Program-made: the position numbers and the translations under genes
The notes under the pieces: model-generated
The model's input: only the letters and a program-made list of their open reading frames with translations
The model's database searches: none
What the model was told of the DNA's origin: nothing
Assembly (NCBI RefSeq): GCF_007859315.1
Contig: NZ_VOHA01000014.1
Span: 1-64,000, forward strand
Source of the DNA: Reyranella sp. CPCC 100927
GTDB taxonomy: Bacteria; Pseudomonadota; Alphaproteobacteria; Reyranellales; Reyranellaceae
Length of the DNA: 64,000 bases
Direction: 5' to 3'
Shown: positions 1-7,674 of the stretch, in pieces
How positions within the stretch are numbered: position 1 is the first letter of the stretch
Layout: every line of letters begins with the position of its first letter

Positions 1-10
1 GCGAGAAAAC

Positions 11-51
11 TGTCACCCATGTGCTGAGTACAATCTGTTACCCATGTGCTG
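11..51. repeat. Two direct 16-bp repeats at the window edge, possible insertion-sequence end
   Basis: The 16-bp unit TGTCACCCATGTGCTG (11-26) recurs at 36-51 with one change (C to T at its fourth base), 25 bp apart start to start. Short repeated TGTYACCCATG units are reminiscent of the termini of some IS481- or IS21-like elements, but that is recollection and not a match I could test. No transposase is visible, so any element would lie to the left of the window. Confidence 0.4.
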
Positions 52-65
52 CGGTCGCACTAAGG

Positions 66-156
66 CCGGAGGGGGAGCCCACGCGGTCTCAGCCACATAG
101 ACCACGTCGGCTCCCCTCCGCCCCTGCGGGGCACCTCCCCAACTGCGTTGGGGAGG
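66..156. repeat. Nested inverted repeats upstream of the chorismate mutase gene
   Basis: Three palindromic pieces stack here: a G-rich arm at 67-78 pairs with 109-119 (one-base bulge), GGTCT/AGACC lies inside that loop, and CCTCCCCAAC (134-143) pairs perfectly with GTTGGGGAGG (147-156) around a TGC loop. It reads like a mobile intergenic repeat; the perfect right-hand hairpin could also slow or end transcription. Nothing coding is visible in 1-265. Confidence 0.5.
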
Positions 157-265
157 ACAGAGGTGTCAACGTTTACTTTGCTTTTGGCCAGCCTTCCGAC
201 TAGAGGTATCGCCCCTGTGCCCACCCCCGTGTTCAGCCCTCGCGCCTAGCCTTATTTTCGCACGC

Positions 266-1111
266 ATGGACGGTCCCAACCTCGACGACCTGCGCCAACA
301 GATCGACGGCATCGACGATACGCTGCACGATCTGCTGATGCGTCGCGCCGAGCTGGTGGAGCGCATCGCCGCAGCCAAGGCGGCGGGCGGCCTGGCGCTG
401 CGGCCCGGCCGCGAGGCCCAGGTGATCCGCCGCTTGCTGGTCCGTCATGGCGGGCGGTTTCCGCCAGCTTCCATGGTGCGTCTTTGGCGCGAGATCATGG
501 GTGCCTTCACATTTCTGCAGTGCCCGATCCGCGTCGCGATCTGTCGGCCGGCCGATCAGCCCGGCTATTGGGACCTGGCGCGCGACCATTTCGGTGTGCA
601 GATCCCGTTTACAGCCCACGAAACGCCGATCCAGGTGCTGGCGGCCGTAAGGGCTGACCCCAACGTCATCGGCGTCGTGCCGGCGCCGGCGCAGGATGAG
701 CCGCAGCCGTGGTGGCCGCGGCTGATGAGCGGCGATCCGACCACGCCCAACATCGTTCAGAAATTGCCCTTCGTCGCCATGCCCAACAGCCGGGGCCGCG
801 ACCTCACCGGCTTCGTGCTGGCGCGGCTGGATGCCGAGCCCAGCGGCGAGGACCGCTCCTTGATTGCCATCGAGGCGCGCGAGGAGATCAGCCGCAGCCG
901 CCTGGCGGCCGCGATCCGCAAGGCCGGCCTGCAGGATGCGACGGCTCTGTTCGACGTCGAGCAGGGCGGCACCTACTGGGACCTGATCGAAATTCCTGAA
1001 TTCGTCGGTGACGCCGACCCACGGCTTGCCGCACTGGCCGTGGCGCTGGGCATCGACGGTGCCCGTGTCGTGGCGCTGGGTGCCTATGCGGTGCCGCCAC
1101 TGGTGCGCTGA
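266..1111 (+). CDS. Chorismate mutase (AroQ type) with C-terminal prephenate-dehydratase-like region
   Basis: Residues 1-90 show the AroQ all-helical pattern: a DLRQQIDGIDDTLHDLLMRR helix, then ERIAAAK, and an arginine-rich third helix ending at LWREIMGAF. This enzyme converts chorismate to prephenate in the cytoplasm. The remaining ~190 residues resemble a prephenate dehydratase/ACT layout but lack a convincing TRF-type catalytic motif, so they may be regulatory. The gene heads a run with a hisC-type aminotransferase and tyrC, a common alphaproteobacterial arrangement; a separate full prephenate dehydratase lies at 41221. No strong ribosome binding site is seen before the ATG. Confidence 0.85.
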   Translation: MDGPNLDDLRQQIDGIDDTLHDLLMRRAELVERIAAAKAAGGLALRPGREAQVIRRLLVRHGGRFPPASMVRLWREIMGAFTFLQCPIRVAICRPADQPGYWDLARDHFGVQIPFTAHETPIQVLAAVRADPNVIGVVPAPAQDEPQPWWPRLMSGDPTTPNIVQKLPFVAMPNSRGRDLTGFVLARLDAEPSGEDRSLIAIEAREEISRSRLAAAIRKAGLQDATALFDVEQGGTYWDLIEIPEFVGDADPRLAALAVALGIDGARVVALGAYAVPPLVR

Positions 1112-1135
1112 GCGCCCTCGCATTCATCGGAGATC

Positions 1136-2227
1136 ATGATGACCGCTCCGCAGCCTCGTCCCGGGATCATGACCATCGCGCCCTATGTCGGTGGCAAGGA
1201 CACCGTCGAGGGCAGGGCGAGGGTGATGAAGCTCTCGTCCAACGAAGGCGCGCTGGGTCCCAGCCCCAAGGCGATGGAAGCCTTCGTCAAGGCGGCCGGC
1301 GAATTGCATCGTTATCCCGACGGCGGCAGCGAGAAGCTGCGCGACGCGCTGGGGCGCCATTATGGCCTCGATCCGGCACGCATCGTCTGCGGCGCCGGCT
1401 CGGACGAGCTGCTGAACCTGCTGGTGCGTGCCTACTGCGGGCCGGGCGACGAGCTGTTGTACAGCGCGCACGGCTTCATGATGTACCCGCTCAATGCCAA
1501 GGGCGTGGGCGCCACGCCGGTGGCGGCGCCCGAGACGGACCTGCGCACCGACGTCGATGCGATGCTGGCCAAGGTGACGGCCAAGACGAGGATCGTCTGC
1601 CTCGCCAACCCCAACAACCCGACCGGCAGCTACATCACCAAGGACGATGTTCGCCGCCTGCATGCCGGACTGCCCAAGAACGTGCTGCTGGTGCTTGACG
1701 CTGCCTACGCTGAATACGTGTCGCGCAACGACTACGATGCCGGCGTCGATCTGGTGAACGCGGCCGAGAATGTCGTGATGTGCCGCACGTTCTCGAAGAT
1801 CTACGCCATGGGCGGCCTGCGCCTGGGCTGGATGTACGGGCCGGCGACGATCATCGACGTCATGAACCGGCTGCGCCAGCCTTTCAATGTCAATGCCGCG
1901 GCCCAGGCGGCCGGCATCGCGGCGCTGGCCGACGTGGCGCATGCCGACGCCACCCGCACCAACAACGACATCTGGCTGCCCTGGCTGTCGGCTGAGCTGG
2001 CCAAGCTGGGTCTCGAGCCGCGTCCCAGCGTCGGCAACTTCGTGCTGGTGGGCTTCGGTACCCAGGCGCGCGCCGAGGCCGCCAACGCGCACCTGATGGA
2101 AGACGGTCTTATCCCGCGCATGATGCACGGCTACGGCCTGCCCCAGTACCTGCGCATCACCATCGGCACGGAGGACGAGGTCAAGGCGGTCCGCGACTCG
2201 CTCGCCCGCTTCGTCGCGCAACGATGA
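1136..2227 (+). CDS. hisC: Histidinol-phosphate / aromatic amino acid aminotransferase
   Basis: 363 residues, normal length for HisC. It is a fold-type I PLP aminotransferase: the ANPNNPTG motif (about residues 159-166) and the FSKIYAMGGLRLGW segment carrying the PLP lysine are clear. HisC transfers an amino group between glutamate and imidazole-acetol phosphate in histidine synthesis. Paralogues sitting between chorismate mutase and tyrC often act on prephenate or phenylpyruvates instead, so the context allows an aromatic role (hisC2/tyrB-like). The gene begins 24 bp after the mutase gene and its end overlaps tyrC by 4 bp, so translation is probably coupled. Confidence 0.88.
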   Translation: MMTAPQPRPGIMTIAPYVGGKDTVEGRARVMKLSSNEGALGPSPKAMEAFVKAAGELHRYPDGGSEKLRDALGRHYGLDPARIVCGAGSDELLNLLVRAYCGPGDELLYSAHGFMMYPLNAKGVGATPVAAPETDLRTDVDAMLAKVTAKTRIVCLANPNNPTGSYITKDDVRRLHAGLPKNVLLVLDAAYAEYVSRNDYDAGVDLVNAAENVVMCRTFSKIYAMGGLRLGWMYGPATIIDVMNRLRQPFNVNAAAQAAGIAALADVAHADATRTNNDIWLPWLSAELAKLGLEPRPSVGNFVLVGFGTQARAEAANAHLMEDGLIPRMMHGYGLPQYLRITIGTEDEVKAVRDSLARFVAQR

Positions 2228-3144
2228 GCAACGCGACAGATAGCGCCGCCGCACCGGACGTGGCGGCCCCCATGTTCGACAAGCTGACGCTGATCGGCAT
2301 CGGTCTGATCGGCGCCTCGCTTGCCCTCAAGGCACGGCAGGCAGGGCTGGCGCGCCGCATCGTCGCCGCCACGCGCCGGCAGGAGACCGCCGACACCGCC
2401 AACCGCCTGGGGCTGGTCGACGAATGCGGCACGGATCTCGCTGCGGCTTGCGTGGACGCCGACCTGGTGATCATCTGCACGCCGGTTGGCGCCTGCGGCG
2501 AGGCAACCCGGATCATCGCGCCCAGCCTCAAGCCCGGCGCCATCCTGTCCGAGGTCGGCTCGGTCAAGCAGGCCGTGATCCGCGACATGCGCCCGCACGT
2601 GCCGAAGGGCGTGCATTTCGTACCCGCCCACCCCATCGCCGGCACCGAGCATTCGGGGCCGGAGGCGGGGTTTCCCGAGTTGTTCGAGGGCCGCTGGGCC
2701 ATCGTCACGCCACTGCCGGACGTCGACCGGGCCGCCGCCGACACGGTTGCCGAGTTCTGGCGCCGTTGCGGCAGCATGGTCGAGTTCATGGCGCCGGATT
2801 GGCACGACAAGGTGCTGGGCATCGTATCGCACCTGCCGCACCTGATCGCCTACACCATCGTCGGCACCGCCGACGACATGGCCGGCGAACGGCGCTCCGA
2901 AGTGATCAAGTTCGCCGCCGGTGGTTTCCGTGACTTCACGCGTATCGCGGCGTCCGATCCCACCATGTGGCGCGACGTGTTCCTGAACAATCGCGAGGCC
3001 GTGCTGGAGATCCTGGGCCGCTTCCAGGAGGACCTGTTCTACCTGCAGCGCGCCATCCGCTGGGGCGAGGGCGACAAGCTGTTCGAGTTGTTCTCCCGCA
3101 CCCGGGCCATCCGTCGTGCGCTGCTCGACATGAAGCAGGCCTGA
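2224..3144 (+). CDS. tyrC: Prephenate/arogenate dehydrogenase
   Basis: 306 residues. The N-terminus carries the dinucleotide-binding motif GIGLIGASLAL, followed by a TyrA helical domain with the conserved stretch HPIAGTEHSGP (about residue 139) and the FAAGGFRDFTRIAASDP segment. The enzyme oxidatively decarboxylates prephenate (or arogenate) with NAD(P)+, giving the tyrosine precursor. There is no fused mutase or ACT domain, so the mutase upstream supplies the substrate. The start ATG overlaps the hisC stop (ATGA), which fixes the start and makes this the third gene of the cluster. Substrate preference cannot be read from sequence alone. Confidence 0.92.
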   Translation: MSNATDSAAAPDVAAPMFDKLTLIGIGLIGASLALKARQAGLARRIVAATRRQETADTANRLGLVDECGTDLAAACVDADLVIICTPVGACGEATRIIAPSLKPGAILSEVGSVKQAVIRDMRPHVPKGVHFVPAHPIAGTEHSGPEAGFPELFEGRWAIVTPLPDVDRAAADTVAEFWRRCGSMVEFMAPDWHDKVLGIVSHLPHLIAYTIVGTADDMAGERRSEVIKFAAGGFRDFTRIAASDPTMWRDVFLNNREAVLEILGRFQEDLFYLQRAIRWGEGDKLFELFSRTRAIRRALLDMKQA

Positions 3145-3218
3145 GGCGCGATTTTCGCCGCAATTGGCGATCACCAGAAGGTGGTGCAACCTCGGGTGTC
3201 CGGCTGGAGTGTAGGATC

Positions 3219-3743
3219 ATGATCCCGCGCACTGTCATCGCTTCGATTGTCATGGTCGCGCTGGCGACCGGCGCTGCGGCCCAGATGCCGCCGGCGACCC
3301 CGCCCGCCGGTACGCCGGCGACCAAGCCGGCGACACCGCCGGCGCCGCCGACACCTGTCACGCAGCTGCAGAGCGAATTCGCGGTCGCCGTGGGCGATAC
3401 CGTGATGTTCCCCTACCAATCGAACGACCTCACCTTGAAGTCGCTGAAGATCCTCGACAACCAGGCCAAGTGGCTGGTTGCCAAGCCTGACGTGAAGGTG
3501 ACGCTCGAAGCCTACTGCGATGACGACATCGAGCCGGCGAAATCACGCGAGTTTTGCCTGTCGCGCGCGCGAGGGGTGCGGGACTACCTCGTGAAACAAG
3601 GCGTCCAGTCCGAACGCATTTCGCTGATCGCCTTCGACGATTCGCAGGTGACGCGCACGGCCAAGCCCGAATCGAAGAAGGGCAAAAAGGACGACAAGAA
3701 CCGGCGCACCAACCGCCGCGTCTCCACCCGCGTGTCGTTGTAG
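3219..3743 (+). CDS. OmpA-family C-terminal domain protein (periplasmic, peptidoglycan-associated)
   Basis: 174 residues. A signal peptide (about residues 1-22, ending in AAAQ) leads into a Pro/Thr/Ala-rich linker and then an OmpA/MotB-like domain: VTLEAYCDDD, SRARGVRDYLVKQGV and the closing NRRTNRRV are the classical peptidoglycan-binding signatures. Such domains hold diaminopimelate of the cell wall. The linker is low-complexity, and the lysine run KKGKKDDKNRR near the C-terminus replaces the usual short loop. I chose ATG 3219 because the signal peptide begins there; the longer open frame upstream overlaps tyrC. It is not obviously a lipoprotein since no lipobox cysteine is present. Confidence 0.8.
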   Translation: MIPRTVIASIVMVALATGAAAQMPPATPPAGTPATKPATPPAPPTPVTQLQSEFAVAVGDTVMFPYQSNDLTLKSLKILDNQAKWLVAKPDVKVTLEAYCDDDIEPAKSREFCLSRARGVRDYLVKQGVQSERISLIAFDDSQVTRTAKPESKKGKKDDKNRRTNRRVSTRVSL

Positions 3744-3747
3744 GCTA

Positions 3748-3851
3748 TTCGGACCGCGGGCGTCCACGCCCGCATCGGCGCGCAGCGCCGACGTTGGTTC
3801 GCTCTTCGCTTCGCTGCGAGCGAATGCGGGCGTGGACGCCCGCGGTCCGAA
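3748..3851. repeat. Perfect 28-bp inverted repeat, intergenic
   Basis: The left arm (3748-3775, TTCGGACCGCGGGCGTCC...) and right arm (3824-3851) are exact reverse complements, 48 bp apart. The loop itself is palindrome-rich (CGGCGCGCAGCGCCG; TTCGCTCTTCGCTTCGCTGCGAGCGAA). It sits directly after the OmpA-domain gene and before a DMT exporter gene on the same strand, so it could act as a terminator-like barrier, but its form suggests a mobile palindromic element. Confidence 0.8.
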
Positions 3852-3941
3852 AAAGCATCGCAGGGTAGCGGCAATAGGCTTCGCGTCGCGTAGCAGGGCG
3901 GTGTAGAACGCCGGACCAGTTCGCCACTGCGTTGCCCGCTC

Positions 3942-4802
3942 GTGTCTCTGCGCGCCGTTCTGCCCCCCGCCATCTTCGTGTTCCTGTGGAGCACCGGCTT
4001 CATTGTCGCCAAGCTCGCCCTGCCCTACACGCAGAGCGGGACGTTCCTCACGTTGCGCTACTGGTTGGCGGCCATCCTGCTGGGTGGGGTCGCGGTGCTG
4101 GGGGCGGCGACGTGGCCGCGGCGCGCCTCGGATGTCGGCCATTGCGCCGTCGCCGGCCTGCTGATGCATTTCGTCTATATCGGTGGCGTCTTCACAGCGA
4201 TCGAACGCGGACTGCCGGCCGGTGTCTCGGCGCTGATCGTCTCGCTGCAGCCGCTGCTGACGGCGGTCGCGGCCGGTCCGCTGCTGGGCGAGACCGTGAC
4301 GCGCTGGCAGTGGCTGGGCCTGGTGCTGGGCCTGATCGGCACGGCCCTGGTCGTGTGGGAGAAGGCGCAGGTGGGCTCCGCGACGCTGGTGACCGTCCTG
4401 CTGTCGGTCGTGGCACTGCTGGGCATGACCGCAGGCACGCTGTGGCAGAAACGCTTCATGGGCGGTATTGACCTGCGCACCGGTACGGCGACGCAATACA
4501 TCATTACGGCGATCGCCTTCTCGATCTGCACGCTGTTGTTTGAACGCATCGAGGTGACGTGGACGCTCGATCTGACCATCGCACTGGTCTGGTCGGTGCT
4601 GGCGATGAGCGTCGGTGCTGCCATGCTGCTGCTGTGGCTGATCCGGCGCGGCGCGGCGACCGGCGTGGCGGCTTTGTTCTACCTGGTGCCGCCGTGCACG
4701 GCAGTGATGGCCTGGCTGCTGTTCGGCGAGCGGCTGGGTGCGCTGGCTTTGCTCGGCATGGCCGTGACGGTCGTCGGCGTGGCACTGGCAACGCGGCGCT
4801 GA
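3942..4802 (+). CDS. DMT-superfamily permease (EamA domains)
   Basis: 286 residues with ten predicted membrane helices in two EamA halves; the first half has the FLWSTGFIVAKLALPY segment typical of the family and the second half the PPCTAVMAWLLFGERL re-entry motif. These inner-membrane proteins usually export amino acids or metabolites. The substrate cannot be deduced. The start is a GTG at 3942. The gene stops 2 bp before the chaC-like ATG, so the two are probably cotranscribed. Confidence 0.85.
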   Translation: MSLRAVLPPAIFVFLWSTGFIVAKLALPYTQSGTFLTLRYWLAAILLGGVAVLGAATWPRRASDVGHCAVAGLLMHFVYIGGVFTAIERGLPAGVSALIVSLQPLLTAVAAGPLLGETVTRWQWLGLVLGLIGTALVVWEKAQVGSATLVTVLLSVVALLGMTAGTLWQKRFMGGIDLRTGTATQYIITAIAFSICTLLFERIEVTWTLDLTIALVWSVLAMSVGAAMLLLWLIRRGAATGVAALFYLVPPCTAVMAWLLFGERLGALALLGMAVTVVGVALATRR

Positions 4803-4804
4803 TC

Positions 4805-5413
4805 ATGGTCCGACCCACCTATCCTGCGTCGAGCACGGCGCCCATCGCGGCGCGTCCGGACTGGGTCTTCGCCTACGGCTCGCTGATGTGGAACCCGGGC
4901 TTCGCGACGCCCGAGACGCGGCCGGCACGGCTGCCCGGCTGGCATCGCGCCTTCTGCATCCGGTCCGAACACTATCGCGGCACCAAGGAGGCGCCGGGCC
5001 TGATCCTGGGATTGCTGCCTGGCGGTGTTTGCCGCGGCATGGTCCATCGGCTGCCGCAGGACGGCTATGATGTCGTGCGGCACTATCTGTGGGACCGCGA
5101 GATCATGAACGACGGCGTCTATCTGGAGACCGTGCGGCCCGTGATCCTTGCCGATGGCTCCACGGTCGAGGCGTTGGTCTACCTCGCCAACCGCGACCAT
5201 TTGCAATACGCCGGCAAGCTGCCGCAGGCCGACGCGGTGCGCCTGATCCGCCAGGGTGTCGGTGTCACCGGCCGCAATCTCGACTATCTGGTGAACACCG
5301 TCGAACAACTCGAGGCGCACGGCTTCCGCGATCCGTCACTGCATGCGCTGCTCGAGGCGGTGCGTCGTACAGCGGTTCCACTGGAAAGCGATGCACCGGC
5401 CGCCGATCGTTAG
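4805..5413 (+). CDS. chaC: Gamma-glutamylcyclotransferase, ChaC family
   Basis: 202 residues. The substrate-binding YGSLMWNPGF motif (about residues 24-33), the LPGWHRAFCI strand and a WDREIMNDGVY segment carrying the likely catalytic glutamate match ChaC/GCG proteins, which cleave glutathione to 5-oxoproline and Cys-Gly in the cytoplasm. The start ATG lies 2 bp after the exporter gene's stop codon, so an exporter plus glutathione-degrading enzyme transcription unit is likely. Length agrees with bacterial ChaC. Specificity for glutathione rather than other gamma-glutamyl peptides is inferred from the family. Confidence 0.88.
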   Translation: MVRPTYPASSTAPIAARPDWVFAYGSLMWNPGFATPETRPARLPGWHRAFCIRSEHYRGTKEAPGLILGLLPGGVCRGMVHRLPQDGYDVVRHYLWDREIMNDGVYLETVRPVILADGSTVEALVYLANRDHLQYAGKLPQADAVRLIRQGVGVTGRNLDYLVNTVEQLEAHGFRDPSLHALLEAVRRTAVPLESDAPAADR

Positions 5414-5655
5414 GGCCCGAGTGAATCCGACGCTAACGGCGTCGTCCCGTTCATCTGTCTCGGTTCGGCGTCGTTCAAGACGAAGGTCGCCCGTGTTCGA
5501 TCACGCAGAGTGCGGCATGCCCGGCACGCGATATGGAATTGAGGTTGAGTTGCATCTGGAACATCATGGGAGAACCGCGGCCGCGTCAGGACCATCGACG
5601 CCGGTCCCGACGCACGCAGTGATGCACGGTCACCTTCCACGATGGAGTCCATTGA

Positions 5656-6108
5656 ATGATTCGCCGCTTCCGTTGCCTGGTGCTGCTTCTTTCGACTTTC
5701 TTTCTGCTGATCACGCCGCAGGCGGACGCACAGCGGATGGTGAGCGTCGCCGGCGAAGAGGTGAATCTGCGGTCGGGCCCCGGAAAACAGTATCCTGCGG
5801 AATGGATCGTGAGCCACGGCTATCCGCTCAAGGTCATCGGGCAACGCGGCAAATGGCTTGAAGTCCGCGATTTCGAGAATGACGGCGGATGGATCTATCG
5901 GCCGCTCACCGCCGGCACGCCGTATTCCATCGTGAACGTCAAGGTCGCGAACATGCGCAGCCAGCCCACGACGCGCAGTCGGATCATCGCCAAGCTCGCT
6001 TACGGCGACTTGCTGAAGACGCTCGAGCGCAAGAGCAACTGGATCAAGGTGCAGCGTGACGGCGGATTGCGGGGATGGATCGCACGGCGGCTGGTCTGGG
6101 GCTGGTAG
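5656..6108 (+). CDS. Secreted protein with two bacterial SH3 domains
   Basis: 150 residues. A signal peptide (residues 1-26, ending ADAQ) is followed by two SH3b repeats: the first around VNLRSGPGKQYP, the second around ANMRSQPTTRSRI, each ending in a conserved W (GGWIYR, RGWIAR). SH3b domains bind cell-wall peptides or proteins in the periplasm. GGAG at 5644 precedes the ATG. The 242 bp upstream hold no other gene. No enzymatic domain is attached, so it may be a wall-binding or scaffolding protein; a role cannot be named. Confidence 0.82.
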   Translation: MIRRFRCLVLLLSTFFLLITPQADAQRMVSVAGEEVNLRSGPGKQYPAEWIVSHGYPLKVIGQRGKWLEVRDFENDGGWIYRPLTAGTPYSIVNVKVANMRSQPTTRSRIIAKLAYGDLLKTLERKSNWIKVQRDGGLRGWIARRLVWGW

Positions 6109-6122
6109 CGCACGCCGCAACG

Positions 6123-7121
6123 TCAGATCCTGAAGCCCCACCGCAACGGGTCGCTGTCCTCCAACCGGAACACGCTCTCACCGGTGTAGTACGCCTCGCC
6201 GGCGACTTCGACGATCACGGCCTTGCGGTTGCCGACAGTGGTCTCGCGCACGGCATGGCCGGTGAAATGCGCGCCGGTGACGCTTTCATAGGTGCACGGC
6301 TGGCCCAGGCCGACCTGTCGTCGTGCCATCTGCAGGGCGATGCGCGCGGTCACGCCGCTGCCGGTCGGGCTGCGATCGACCTGCCGGCCGGCGAAGATGC
6401 AGACGTTGCGGCTGGGCGACGACACGCCGGTCCCGCCATCCGTGAAAATGGTGCCATAGATGAAGGCGAGATCCGGATCGTCGGGATGCTGCAGCGGGAT
6501 GAAGCGCCGGACAGCGTCGGCGATCGTCTCTCCGGCATCGATCAGGGCGCGGACCGGCGTGGTGCGCACGTCGAGCCCGATGCTGGCGGCATCCAGGAAC
6601 GCGTAGAAGGCGCCGCCGTAGCCGATGTCGACGGTCACCGGCCCCCAGGTCTCGGTCGGCACGATGGCATCGAGCGCAAAGGCGAAGCCGGGCACGCTCT
6701 CGAATCGCACGCGACCGGCGCGGCCGTCACTGACCGCGACATGCGCCGTGACCAGGCCGCACGGGCATTGCAGGCGCACGGTCGTTTCCGGCGCGACCGT
6801 CGCCACGCGCCCGCTGTCGACGGCCCAGCGCGCGAGCGCAATGGTGGCGTGGCCGCACATCGTGCTGTAGCCCTCGTTGTGCAGGAACAGCACGGCAAGA
6901 TCGGCTTCGGGATGGTCCGGCGGCACCAGCAGCGCGCCGTACATCTCGGCGTGGCCGCGCGGCTCGTGCATCAGGGCGCGGCGCAGGTGGTCGTGCTTGT
7001 CGCGCGCTTCGCGCCGCTTGCCCAGCAGGGTTGGCGCCTCCAGTGACGGCCAGCCGTCAAGGATGATGCGCGTCGGCTCGCCGCCGGTGTGCATGTCGAT
7101 GGTGCGCAGGCTCACGGTCAT
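6123..7121 (-). CDS. trans-3-hydroxy-L-proline dehydratase (proline racemase superfamily)
   Basis: 332 residues, proline racemase fold. The first catalytic cysteine is present in MCGHATIA (C89), but the second catalytic position reads DRSPTGSGVTAR, with Thr253 where racemases and 4-hydroxyproline epimerases have Cys. Cys/Thr pairing is the diagnostic of trans-3-hydroxy-L-proline dehydratases (EC 4.2.1.77), which give delta1-pyrroline-2-carboxylate. That product needs a reductase to reach proline; none is adjacent. The gene is divergent from a Rid-family gene across 86 bp, which suggests shared control and would fit handling of a reactive imine. Confidence 0.85.
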   Translation of the reverse strand: MTVSLRTIDMHTGGEPTRIILDGWPSLEAPTLLGKRREARDKHDHLRRALMHEPRGHAEMYGALLVPPDHPEADLAVLFLHNEGYSTMCGHATIALARWAVDSGRVATVAPETTVRLQCPCGLVTAHVAVSDGRAGRVRFESVPGFAFALDAIVPTETWGPVTVDIGYGGAFYAFLDAASIGLDVRTTPVRALIDAGETIADAVRRFIPLQHPDDPDLAFIYGTIFTDGGTGVSSPSRNVCIFAGRQVDRSPTGSGVTARIALQMARRQVGLGQPCTYESVTGAHFTGHAVRETTVGNRKAVIVEVAGEAYYTGESVFRLEDSDPLRWGFRI

Positions 7122-7140
7122 GGGGTCTCGACGGTTCGGT

Positions 7141-7157
7141 CCTTTCCGAAGGAAAGG
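7141..7157. promoter_or_regulatory. Small perfect hairpin in the divergent 6123/7208 promoter region
   Basis: CCTTTCC (7141-7147) pairs exactly with GGAAAGG (7151-7157) around a three-base loop, midway between the divergent hydroxyproline dehydratase and Rid genes. A regulator site or an RNA hairpin are both possible; nothing decides between them. Confidence 0.35.
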
Positions 7158-7181
7158 GCAGCAGAACGCTCCTACCTTGTC

Positions 7182-7206
7182 GCTACACAGCAGAACGGAG
7201 TGTAGC
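7182..7206 (+). promoter_or_regulatory. Hairpin displaying the ribosome binding site of the Rid gene
   Basis: GCTACAC (7182-7188) pairs with GTGTAGC (7200-7206), 11 nt apart, ending one base before the ATG at 7208. The Shine-Dalgarno-like CGGAG (7196-7200) lies at the loop/stem edge, so folding could tune access. It could equally be a small operator. Confidence 0.4.
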
Positions 7207-7207
7207 C

Positions 7208-7597
7208 ATGTCCCGCATCGAACACGATACCGGCGTCATCTCACGGATCAGCGCCTATAGCGATGCCGTCGAAATGCGCGGCAACCTGCGCTTCCTCAGC
7301 ACCTCGGGCACGCCCGGCTTCGACCAGGAGGGCAAGCTGTCACCCGACTTCACGACCCAGGCCGAATGGGCCTGGCGCAACGTGCTGAAGGCATTGGCGT
7401 CGGCAGACATGGGTCCGCACGACATCGTGCGAGTGACACAGTACCTGGTGCGGCGCGAGGACGGACCGCTCTACCAGCCGCTGCGCACCCGTTTCCTCGA
7501 CGGCGCCAAGCCGGCCTCGATGCTGATGTACGTCGCCGGTCTGCCGTGGCCCGAGATGCTGATCGAAATCCAGCTCGACGCGGTGAAAGCGGTATAG
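7208..7597 (+). CDS. Rid-family protein (YjgF/YER057c/UK114 superfamily), deaminase arginine missing
   Basis: 129 residues with the Rid fold pattern (LSTSGTPGF, a central helix, then LPWPEMLIEIQLDAV). RidA proteins hydrolyse reactive enamines/imines, using an arginine in a conserved PARS segment. Here the aligned segment is KPASMLMYV, so the arginine is replaced by serine. It therefore belongs to a non-RidA branch whose activity is unknown. It is divergent from a dehydratase that makes a cyclic imine, which hints at a related role. Start at ATG 7208 within a hairpin region; it stands alone before vapBC. Confidence 0.82.
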   Translation: MSRIEHDTGVISRISAYSDAVEMRGNLRFLSTSGTPGFDQEGKLSPDFTTQAEWAWRNVLKALASADMGPHDIVRVTQYLVRREDGPLYQPLRTRFLDGAKPASMLMYVAGLPWPEMLIEIQLDAVKAV

Positions 7598-7618
7598 CGG
7601 GCGCCATCGCCTGACGTC

Positions 7619-7657
7619 TTGCTGTTGTGGTAGAAATTTCCTATATTTCTACCACAA
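7619..7657 (+). promoter_or_regulatory. vapBC promoter overlapped by a 13-bp palindromic operator
   Basis: A -35-like TTGCTG (7619-7624) and -10-like TATATT (7642-7647) are 17 bp apart. Across the spacer and -10 lies a perfect inverted repeat: TTGTGGTAGAAAT (7625-7637) and its complement ATTTCTACCACAA (7645-7657), with a 7-bp centre. This is the expected layout for autorepression by a VapB-VapC complex. Transcription would start near 7654, which favours the vapB start at 7675. Confidence 0.75.
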
Positions 7658-7674
7658 TGATGGGGCAATGGCCG

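Noticed and set aside
2131-3189. A 352-residue minus-strand frame opposite tyrC
   Set aside because: Antisense shadow of a recognised dehydrogenase gene.
7627-7674. Longer vapB start at GTG 7627
   Set aside because: It lies inside the palindromic operator and upstream of the predicted transcription start; 7675 has a good ribosome binding site and family-type N-terminus.
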